Shown here: in pieces, positions 55,646 to 64,000 of the stretch
Layout of the letters: each line of letters opens with the position of its first letter
Position numbering within the stretch: position 1 is the stretch's first letter
Assembly (NCBI RefSeq): GCF_011758745.1
Contig: NZ_JAANOV010000001.1
Location: 1,922,001 to 1,986,000 of the forward strand
Direction of reading: 5' to 3'
From: Amycolatopsis granulosa
GTDB taxonomy: Bacteria; Actinomycetota; Actinomycetes; Mycobacteriales; Pseudonocardiaceae
DNA length: 64,000 bases
Program-made: the position numbers and the translations under genes
Notes under the pieces: generated by a model
Database searches by the model: none
What the model was told of the DNA's origin: nothing
The model's input: the letters and a program-made list of their open reading frames with translations, nothing else

Positions 55646-56434
55646 TTAAGGCAGCACCTCCGGCGGGGTCAGCTGCGCTTGCAGTTCGTCGTGATAGGAG
55701 CCAACGCGGGCGTAGACTCCGGGCTTCCCCGGTTCGGCACAGCCCTCACCCCAGGAGACGACTCCGATGAGGTGTCCGCCGGCCACCAGAGGACCTCCGG
55801 AGTCACCCTGGCAGGTGTCCACCCCACCCTGGGGAAACCCCGCGCACACCATCGCCGTGGGGACGTATTGCGAGTACGCCTTCGCGCAATAATCGTCGCT
55901 CGTGATGGGGACCGTGGCCTTCAGCAGGACGTCCGACGAGTCGCCCATCGGCGCCGTGTTGCCCCACCCCAGGATCGTCGCGTCCGTGCCCGCCTGGTAG
56001 CCGGGATCGTCCTTCGTGGCCATCGGCAGCGGCTGCCCGGACGCGGGCTGTGTCAAGGACAGCATGGCCACGTCGTAGCCCTTCGTGGCGTCCCTGAACT
56101 TCGGGTGCACCCAGACGCGGGACACAGTGGACACCGTGCCGTCACGTCCACTGAGGCGCGTCCGACCGCTCACGACCCGCAGGGCGGACGGGCTTTCCCC
56201 TTGTGCGCAGTGCGCCGCCGTCAGCACCTTGTCCGGCGCGACCAGGGTGCCACCGCAGAACTGGAGGCCGGTGGGATCGGTCAGCGCCACGATGAACGGG
56301 TAGTCGGCGATGTTCGCGGGTGCGCCACCCACGACCCCCGGCTCCGCCTGTGCGGCCGGCGCGAAGGCACACGCGGCGACCACGGCCGCCAGCACGGCCA
56401 TCGAACGGGTGAAACGGCGGACGACAGGGATCAT
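55646..56434 (-). CDS. Secreted trypsin-like serine protease (S1)
   Basis: 262 residues. Signal peptide of about 30 residues (MIPVVRRFTRSMAVLAAVVA..., cleavage after AQA). The mature body starts near VVGGAPANIADYPF. The triad is H74 (LTAAHC), D120 (GYDVAMLSL) and S211 (CQGDSGGPL); D205 sits six residues before the Ser as in trypsin, so cleavage after Arg/Lys is expected. Cys pairs fit the usual disulfides. ATG 56434 with AGGAGCTGG upstream. It acts outside the cell. Confidence 0.93.
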   Translation of the reverse strand: MIPVVRRFTRSMAVLAAVVAACAFAPAAQAEPGVVGGAPANIADYPFIVALTDPTGLQFCGGTLVAPDKVLTAAHCAQGESPSALRVVSGRTRLSGRDGTVSTVSRVWVHPKFRDATKGYDVAMLSLTQPASGQPLPMATKDDPGYQAGTDATILGWGNTAPMGDSSDVLLKATVPITSDDYCAKAYSQYVPTAMVCAGFPQGGVDTCQGDSGGPLVAGGHLIGVVSWGEGCAEPGKPGVYARVGSYHDELQAQLTPPEVLP

Positions 56435-56539
56435 GACCAGCTCCTTCGGCACCCCTGGATCAACATTGCTGCACTCCAGGATTGCGCTTCGAGCCGGTTC
56501 TACACATCTACCGAAAGACAGAAATTTCCTGGCACAAGT

Positions 56540-56574
56540 CGGGCCCGGTAGGCGGAGCATACCTACCGGGCCCG
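56540..56574. terminator. Hairpin between aceB and the protease gene (distal)
   Basis: A perfect 13-bp stem (CGGGCCCGGTAGG and its complement) with a 9-base loop. It is downstream of aceB and upstream of the protease start, so it is probably a terminator of the aceB transcript. Confidence 0.6.
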
Positions 56575-56608
56575 AGTGTCCGCGCTGTCCGGCCACAGCC
56601 AGCGCGAG

Positions 56609-56640
56609 CCGGCTTTCCCCGTCAGGAGAGGGAAAACCGG
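56609..56640. terminator. Hairpin after aceB (proximal)
   Basis: An 11-bp stem with one mismatch (CCGGCTTTCCC against GGGAAAACCGG), just after the aceB stop on its strand. With the distal hairpin it forms a double terminator. Confidence 0.6.
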
Positions 56641-56647
56641 AGTCCCT

Positions 56648-58255
<1,608 letters not shown>

Positions 58256-58276
58256 GGCAAGCCTTCCTGGAGGGGC

Positions 58277-58314
58277 CGCGAGCGGCCAGGGCGAGCGCAC
58301 CCTGGCCGCTCGCG
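58277..58314. terminator. Hairpin between aceA and aceB
   Basis: A perfect 15-bp stem (CGCGAGCGGCCAGGG and its complement) with an 8-base loop, 7 bp after the aceA stop and 22 bp before the aceB start. It would reduce but not exclude read-through into aceB. Confidence 0.75.
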
Positions 58315-58321
58315 ACTCTTT

Positions 58322-59608
<1,287 letters not shown>

Positions 59609-59622
59609 GGGAGTTCTCCACC

Positions 59623-59770
59623 TTTGCGAACGTTGCGATGACTCGCTTGCTGTCTCGACCATGACATGCGCTGCGCAAACACCGCCAGCGCTCCAATTTG
59701 CCAATTTCTGCGAATTTTGGCGTAGCATGTTGTGAAGGTTGCGAAACAGCGTTTCGCAGCCGCCGCAAAG
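59623..59770. promoter_or_regulatory. Array of RamB-like boxes between aceA and the regulator
   Basis: Variants of TTTGC(G/C)AA occur in both orientations at 59623-59630 (TTTGCGAA), 59633-59638 (TTGCGA), 59672-59679 (TGCGCAAA), 59697-59704 (TTTGCCAA), 59709-59714 (TGCGAA), and in the palindrome at 59740-59758. They resemble the corynebacterial/mycobacterial RamB motif (AAGTTTGCAAA). Binding by the adjacent regulator is inferred. Confidence 0.6.
59740..59758. promoter_or_regulatory. Palindrome TGCGAAAC-AGC-GTTTCGCA
   Basis: A perfect 19-bp inverted repeat with 8-bp arms, 77 bp upstream of the regulator start. It is the most symmetric box of the array and so the best candidate for the primary regulator site. 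Confidence 0.65.
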
Positions 59771-59834
59771 TCCGGGGACTGAATCGGTCACGTGATCGGT
59801 GCGGTCTGGAAAAGCTCTTCGGAAAGGGCCTGTC

Positions 59835-61259
59835 GTGGAGAAGACTTTCGCCGGCGCGAAGCTGCGCCACCTGCGGGAGAGCCGGTCGATGAGCCAGGCG
59901 GACCTGGCCAGGTTGCTCGAAATCAGCCCCAGCTACCTCAACCAGATCGAGCACAACTCGCGTCCCTTGACCGTTCCGGTGCTGCTGCGCATCACCGAGG
60001 CGTTCGGCGTCGACACCGAGTTCTTCGCCAACAACGACACCAGCCGCCTGGTCGCCGACGTGCGCGAAGCCCTGCTCGACGAGGCGATCGGCATCGACGC
60101 GACGACCAGTGAGCTCAACGAGCTGGCGAAGAACCTGCCCACGATCGCGCAGGCCCTGGTCCGGCTGCACCGCAGCTACCGGGCGGCGGTGGAGAGCACG
60201 GCCGCGCTGGTCACCGAGAACGGCCTGGGACCGCACGGCAGCGCCGCGGCCCCCCTGCCGCACGAGGAGGTCCGCGACTTCTTCTACGAGCGGGAGAACT
60301 ACGTCGCCGAGCTGGACGAACGCGCCGAACGCATGGCCGAGGACATCGGCCTGCGGCGCGGAGCCGTGCACAACACCCTGCAGGAACGGCTCGCCAACCA
60401 CTACGGCGTGCAGGTGACCAGCGAGGGCATCGACGAGGCAGCCGGGCAGCAGCACCGCTACTCCCCCGACGCGAAGATCCTGCGGCTCGCCCCGAGCCTG
60501 CGCGTCGGCCAGCGGGCGTTCCGGATGGCTTCGCAGATCGCGCTGCTCGAGTACGACGACCTGATCACCGAGCTCGCCGACTCGTGGGCGTTCTCCGGCC
60601 CGGCGGCCCGGTCACTGGCCAGGGTGGGGCTGGCCAACTACTTCGCCGGGGCACTGATCCTGCCGTACGGGCCGTTCCTGTCCACTGCGGAGAGCTTCCG
60701 CTACGACATCGAGCGGCTGTGCGACCACTTCGGCGTCGGCTTCGAGACGGTGTGCCACCGCCTGTCCACCCTCCAGCGGCCGAAGCGGCGCGGCGTGCCG
60801 TTCTCCTTCGTGCGGGTGGACCGTGCGGGCAACATGTCGAAGCGGCAGTCGGCGGCCGGCTTCCACTTCTCCCGCGTCGGCGGGTCGTGCCCGCTGTGGA
60901 ACGTCTACGAGGCGTTCAGCTCCCCGGGCAAGATCCTCACCCAGATCGCGACGCTGCCGGACGGCAAGAGCTACTTCTGGATCGCGCGGACGGTGTCCCG
61001 CAACATCGGCGGGTACGGCAGCCCGGGCAAGATGTTCAGCGTCGGGCTCGGCTGCGAACTCCGCCACGCCGGCCGGCTGATCTACTCGACGGGCCTGGAC
61101 CTGGACGCCAGGGCGGCCGCCACCCCGATCGGCATGGGCTGCAAGGTGTGCGAACGCCCGGCCTGCCCGCAGCGCGCGTTCCCGACGATCGGCAAACAGC
61201 TCACGGTCGACGAGAACACCAGCACCTTCGTTCCGTACCCGGCGGTGCCCAAGGGCTGA
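59835..61259 (+). CDS. ramB: RamB-type short-chain fatty acyl-CoA regulator (XRE + ImmA/IrrE + C-terminal domain)
   Basis: 474 residues. XRE helix-turn-helix at about 5-60 ([40 protein letters not shown]), an ImmA/IrrE-like middle domain (about 150-260) and a Cys-containing C-terminal ligand domain ([21 protein letters not shown]) as in RamB. RamB controls acetate and glyoxylate genes in corynebacteria and mycobacteria (Rv0465c next to icl1). The GTG 59835 has GGAAAGGG upstream. Divergent from aceA. Confidence 0.9.
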   Translation: MEKTFAGAKLRHLRESRSMSQADLARLLEISPSYLNQIEHNSRPLTVPVLLRITEAFGVDTEFFANNDTSRLVADVREALLDEAIGIDATTSELNELAKNLPTIAQALVRLHRSYRAAVESTAALVTENGLGPHGSAAAPLPHEEVRDFFYERENYVAELDERAERMAEDIGLRRGAVHNTLQERLANHYGVQVTSEGIDEAAGQQHRYSPDAKILRLAPSLRVGQRAFRMASQIALLEYDDLITELADSWAFSGPAARSLARVGLANYFAGALILPYGPFLSTAESFRYDIERLCDHFGVGFETVCHRLSTLQRPKRRGVPFSFVRVDRAGNMSKRQSAAGFHFSRVGGSCPLWNVYEAFSSPGKILTQIATLPDGKSYFWIARTVSRNIGGYGSPGKMFSVGLGCELRHAGRLIYSTGLDLDARAAATPIGMGCKVCERPACPQRAFPTIGKQLTVDENTSTFVPYPAVPKG

Positions 61260-61268
61260 CGTAGCGAC

Positions 61269-61805
61269 ATGACGAAGATCTTTCGGATCCTTGCGATCAG
61301 CGGGAGCACGCGGGCGGGCTCGACCAATTCGGCGATGCTCGCCACCGCGCGAGCCGTCGTGCCCGAAGGCGCTGCGGTCGACATCTACGAGGGTCTGCGG
61401 TCGCTGCCGCACTTCGATCCGGACGACGACCGGGACCCGTTGCCGGCGGCCGTTGCCGACCTGCGCGGACAGCTGACGGAAGCGGACGCGGTGCTGCTGT
61501 GCACCCCGGAGTACGCGGGTGCACTGCCCGGGTCCTTCAAGAACCTCCTGGACTGGGCGGTCGGCTCCGAGGCGATGGACGGCAAGCCGGTGGCATGGAT
61601 CAACGTGTCGTCCTCGATCACCGGAGCCGCCGGGGCGCACGCGTCATTGCGGACCGTGCTCGGCTACCTGAGCACGCGGATCGTCGAGGACGCATGCGTG
61701 CACATCCCCGTCCCGCGGAACGCGGTCGGCGTGGACGGTCTCGTCCACGACGACGCCGTCCGCGAGCAGGCGCGGAAGGCGCTCAGCGCGCTGGCCACCG
61801 GCTGA
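61269..61805 (+). CDS. NADPH-dependent FMN reductase (flavodoxin-fold)
   Basis: 178 residues. The FMN phosphate loop is ISGSTRAGSTNSAML (about 9-23), with LCTPEYAGALPGSFKNLLDW around residue 77-96. It belongs to the SsuE/ArsH-type NAD(P)H-dependent FMN reductases or chromate-reductase-like proteins. It starts 9 bp after the ramB stop and may be co-transcribed. It has no clear ribosome site. Confidence 0.87.
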   Translation: MTKIFRILAISGSTRAGSTNSAMLATARAVVPEGAAVDIYEGLRSLPHFDPDDDRDPLPAAVADLRGQLTEADAVLLCTPEYAGALPGSFKNLLDWAVGSEAMDGKPVAWINVSSSITGAAGAHASLRTVLGYLSTRIVEDACVHIPVPRNAVGVDGLVHDDAVREQARKALSALATG

Positions 61806-61819
61806 GCCGGCCAACACTC

Positions 61820-61895
61820 CGGCAAACACGGCGCCACGAGCGGCGAACACGGCGCGACCAACGGCAAACACGCGCACCTACCGGCGTGTTCGCCG
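61820..61895. repeat. Three 21-bp tandem repeats plus an inverted copy
   Basis: Units at 61820-61840, 61841-61861 and 61862-61882 all begin CGGC(A/G)AACACG. They are followed by GGCGTGTTCGCCG (61883-61895), the reverse complement of the unit head, so a hairpin can form. It lies between the convergent FMN reductase and acyltransferase genes. Confidence 0.7.
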
Positions 61896-61930
61896 CTCCC
61901 GGCGGCGGCTTGGCCGACCGCGGCTGCGCG

Positions 61931-62686
61931 CTAGTGCTGTTCCAGCGTTTTCTGCAGCGCCTTGCTCGCCTTGCGGGCCATGTCCGCGACGGCCTCGCGG
62001 CGGGCGGCGTCGGCCTCGTAGTCGGCCCGCCGGTCCCGCACCACCCGGGCCGGGGAGCCGACCGCGATGGCGTAGTCCGGGATGTCGCCGCGCACGACCG
62101 CGTGGGCGCCGAGCACGCAACCGCGGCCGACACGGGTTCCGCGGAGGACCGACACCTTGGTGCCGATCCAGGTGTCCGGTCCGATCCGGACCGGGGTCTT
62201 CACGATGCCCTGGTCCTTGATCGGCAGGTTGATGTCCGCTGTGACGTGGTCGAAGTCACAGATGTAGACCCAGTCGGCCACCAGTGTCGCGGCGCCGAGT
62301 TCGATGTCGAGGTAGCAGTTGATGACGTTCTGCCGCCCGAAGACCGCCTTGTCGCCGATCCGCAACGAACCTTCGTGGCAGCGGATGGCGTTGCCGTCGC
62401 CGATGTGCACCCAGCGGCCGATCTCCAGGCGGCCGTATCCGGGCCGGCAGTGGATCTCCACGTCCTTGCCGAGGAAGACCATGCCGCGCAGGATGATGTG
62501 CGGGTTGGCGAGCCGGAACTTGAGCAGCCGCCAGTACCGCACGAGGTACCAGGGCGTGTAGGCCCGGTTGCGGAGGACCCAGCGCAGGGACTCGGCGGTC
62601 AGGAACCTCGCCTGTCGCGGATCGCGCCGGGCGCGGCGCCAGGCCTGCACCCGGGACAGCACCGGCGATCCCCACATCGATGTCAT
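61931..62686 (-). CDS. Left-handed beta-helix (hexapeptide) acyltransferase
   Basis: 251 residues. An N-terminal basic helical part (about 1-60) is followed by isoleucine-patch repeats (IILRGMVFLGKDVEIHC..., IGDGNAIRCHEGSLRIGDKAVFG..., TPVRIGPDTWIGTKVSVLRGTRVGRGCVLGAHAVVRGDIPDYAIAVGSPARVV in pieces). This is the NodL/LacA/maltose-O-acetyltransferase fold. Near the glucan set, as Rv3034c is in M. tuberculosis, an O-acylation of a methylglucan is possible. It starts 11 bp from the divergent nucleoside hydrolase, apparently leaderless. Confidence 0.85.
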   Translation of the reverse strand: MTSMWGSPVLSRVQAWRRARRDPRQARFLTAESLRWVLRNRAYTPWYLVRYWRLLKFRLANPHIILRGMVFLGKDVEIHCRPGYGRLEIGRWVHIGDGNAIRCHEGSLRIGDKAVFGRQNVINCYLDIELGAATLVADWVYICDFDHVTADINLPIKDQGIVKTPVRIGPDTWIGTKVSVLRGTRVGRGCVLGAHAVVRGDIPDYAIAVGSPARVVRDRRADYEADAARREAVADMARKASKALQKTLEQH

Positions 62687-62698
62687 AGGTTGACAGTA
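62686..62698. promoter_or_regulatory. Overlapping divergent leaderless promoters
   Basis: On the + strand TAGGTT (62686-62691) is 6 bases before the ATG at 62698. On the - strand TACTGT (62698-62693) is 6 bases before the ATG at 62686. Each -10 box overlaps the other gene's first base, so only one promoter can be open at a time. The TTGACA read at 62690-62695 could alternatively be a -35. Confidence 0.5.
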
Positions 62699-63660
62699 TG
62701 CCGCTCCCGTTGATCATCGATACGGACCCGGGCGTGGACGACGCCTTCGCGATCGCCATGGCGGCGCTGAGCGAGGACGTGGAACTGCTGGGTATCACCA
62801 CCGTGTTCGGCAACGTCCCGCTCGAGGCGACCACGCTCAACGCCCGCCGGGTGCTGGCGTTGTGCGGGCGTGCCGACGTGCCGGTGGCCGCCGGTGCCGC
62901 GCGCCCGCTGGTGCACGCGCAGCTGCGGCGCGCCAGTCACGTGCACGGGCCGGACGGGCTGTCCGGGCGCTCGGCGGCGCTGCCCGAGCCGCACCGGGCG
63001 CTGGAGCCGGGCGGCGCGGTCCGCCTGCTGGTGTCGCTGCTCGAGGCCGCCGAGGAGCCGGTGACGATCGCGCCGATCGGCCCGTTGACGAACATCGCGC
63101 TGCTGCTGGCCGCACACCCGCAGGTGCGGGAGAAGATCGGCCGGATCGTGATCATGGGTGGCGGCCTGGCCGGTGGCAACTCGACCGGTGCGGCGGAGTT
63201 CAACATCTGGAGCGACCCGGAGGCGGCGCGGCGGGTGCTGGTCGAGGAGACCGTGCCGTGCGTGCTGGTGCCGATGGACCTGACGTACCGGTGCGCGGTG
63301 GACAGCGCGTGGCTGGGCGAGCTCGCCGCGTCCGGCCCGGTCGGTGCCGCGCTGGCGGCCCTGACCCCGGACTACCTGGCGCACTACCGCACAGCCCTCG
63401 GGTGGGACGGGATCGTGCTGCACGACGCGGTCGCGGTCGCCGAGGCGATCCGGCCCGGCATCCTGCGCACCGAGAGCTATCCGGTGGAGGTGGAGTGCTC
63501 GCTGGGCCCGGCGCGCGGCGCGACGCTGGTCGACCGGCGGCGGCAGGCGCTGCGTGCGGACGCGGAGGGCGGTGTGGTGCCGGGCCGGATCGAAGTCGCG
63601 GTGGACACCGACCTGGACGGGCTGCGCGCGTTCATCCTGGAGCGTCTGGCCCGCGGCTGA
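62698..63660 (+). CDS. Nucleoside hydrolase (IUNH family)
   Basis: 320 residues. Signature DTDPGVDDAFAIAMAAL (about 8-24) with the calcium-binding Asp cluster, TTVFGNVPLEATTLNARRVL and IVIMGGGLAGGNSTGAAEFNIWSDPEAA. The C-terminal GWDGIVLHDAVAVAEAIRPG supplies the last Asp. It hydrolyses ribonucleosides (inosine, uridine or other) to base and ribose; specificity is open. Divergent from the hexapeptide acyltransferase. Confidence 0.92.
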   Translation: MPLPLIIDTDPGVDDAFAIAMAALSEDVELLGITTVFGNVPLEATTLNARRVLALCGRADVPVAAGAARPLVHAQLRRASHVHGPDGLSGRSAALPEPHRALEPGGAVRLLVSLLEAAEEPVTIAPIGPLTNIALLLAAHPQVREKIGRIVIMGGGLAGGNSTGAAEFNIWSDPEAARRVLVEETVPCVLVPMDLTYRCAVDSAWLGELAASGPVGAALAALTPDYLAHYRTALGWDGIVLHDAVAVAEAIRPGILRTESYPVEVECSLGPARGATLVDRRRQALRADAEGGVVPGRIEVAVDTDLDGLRAFILERLARG

Positions 63661-63690
63661 GGTCCCGGCGGCCGGACGGGCGAGTCGCCG

Positions 63691-64000
63691 CTAGGGCTGG
63701 GCGGGGTGCGGGATGCGCACCGCGGCGAGGCGGCGGTTGCGCGAGGAAACGCTTTCCGCGCCCTTGGCCACGCTCGTGCAGCGCGGGTAGTCCGCGTTCG
63801 GATCCGGGTCGAGGATCTTCTCGCAGGTCACCACGTGTTCGGCGCCGCCGAGGACGAACCGCAGGCTCGTGCCCGGCCGCACCAGCACGTGCGACAGCCG
63901 GACGTCGTGGGAGTCCCTGTCCTCGCCGAGGCCGAAGAACGGGTCCGCGTACCGCACACCGTCGGCTTCGAAGAGGTGCTCCTCGCCGGCCGCGTCGAGC
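63691..64000 (-). CDS. Hypothetical protein (5' part outside the window)
   Basis: About 103 C-terminal residues. The frame stays open to the window end, giving LDAAGEEHLFEADGVRYADP before the in-frame GTG at 63957, so the true start lies beyond 64000. It contains LSHVLVRPGTSLRFVLGGAEHVVTCEKILDPDPNADYPRCTSVAKGAE in parts, with two Cys residues. No family recognised. Confidence 0.6.
   Translation of the reverse strand, partial: LDAAGEEHLFEADGVRYADPFFGLGEDRDSHDVRLSHVLVRPGTSLRFVLGGAEHVVTCEKILDPDPNADYPRCTSVAKGAESVSSRNRRLAAVRIPHPAQP

Noticed and set aside
54975-55770. Long open frames in the gap before the protease gene, on both strands
   Set aside because: Composition is Gly/Pro/Arg/Ala only, without ribosome site or domain; treated as non-coding.
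62690-62695. TTGACA as a -35 of a promoter reading into the nucleoside hydrolase gene
   Set aside because: No -10 box is found 16-18 bp downstream, and it would start inside the gene; the leaderless reading fits better.

Overview
The window is GC-rich actinobacterial chromosome. High third-position GC, many GTG starts, overlapping GTGA/ATGA gene junctions and frequent leaderless starts point to the Pseudonocardiaceae, Amycolatopsis-like; this is inferred from style and gene content, not from a search. From memory of M. tuberculosis H37Rv, the order follows the Rv3001c-Rv3034c segment: ilvC-ilvN-ilvB, the PH-domain Cfp6 gene, doxX, lppZ, gatB/gatA/gatC, an ACT protein, ligA, a MetE-like gene, trmU(mnmA)-iscS, PlsC/GNAT acyltransferases, etfA/etfB, and a methyltransferase, GH57 branching enzyme, glycosyltransferase and hexapeptide acyltransferase. 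Genus-specific insertions break this core up. No rRNA, tRNA, transposase, phage gene or CRISPR array was seen.

Layout. 1-2.1 kb: the start of a TetR gene diverges from two tandem luciferase-like oxidoreductases across two palindromic operators. 2.1-8.6 kb: branched-chain amino acid synthesis, ilvB-ilvH-ilvC behind a leader peptide and attenuator, with ilvD nearby. 8.7-16.4 kb: a large beta-helix membrane protein, DoxX, a HAD hydrolase, a CGNR regulator, a 2-hydroxyacid dehydrogenase, an LppZ-like lipoprotein and an FAD oxidase. 16.4-21.1 kb: gatCAB and an ACT protein. 21.1-30.8 kb: an MMPL transporter, a 3-hydroxyisobutyrate dehydrogenase relative, a metE-like/unknown/ligA/GNAT operon, a scramblase-like protein and an MBL hydrolase. 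30.8-39.6 kb: an acyl-CoA synthetase; an ArsR regulator facing an MFS pump across three operator copies; a heterodimeric ABC exporter with its TetR; and a partner-switching pair (STAS-ATPase fusion plus STAS protein). 39.7-48.2 kb: mnmA-iscS, MFS, a two-acyltransferase operon resembling ornithine-lipid synthesis, MscS and etfBA. 48.4-53.8 kb: DegV, a 56-residue basic protein, and an alpha-glucan set (methyltransferase, GH57, GT4) comparable to the mycobacterial methylglucose lipopolysaccharide region. 53.9-56.4 kb: an NTF2-like/TetR divergent pair and a secreted trypsin. 56.6-61.3 kb: the glyoxylate shunt (aceA, aceB) with a divergent RamB-type regulator across an array of TTTGCGAA-like boxes. 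61.3-64 kb: FMN reductase, hexapeptide acyltransferase and nucleoside hydrolase, then a gene cut by the window end.

I found no unmistakably new multi-gene system. The strongest new-looking signals are regulatory: an ilv attenuator whose leader peptide appears to be translated from a leaderless transcript; several complete operator sets readable from the bases (TetR at 335-374, ArsR at 32809-32873, TetR at 54370-54419, RamB-like at 59623-59758); a divergent pair of leaderless promoters whose start codons are 11 bp apart; a partner-switching pair with altered phospho-acceptor sites; and several short tandem-repeat tracts.
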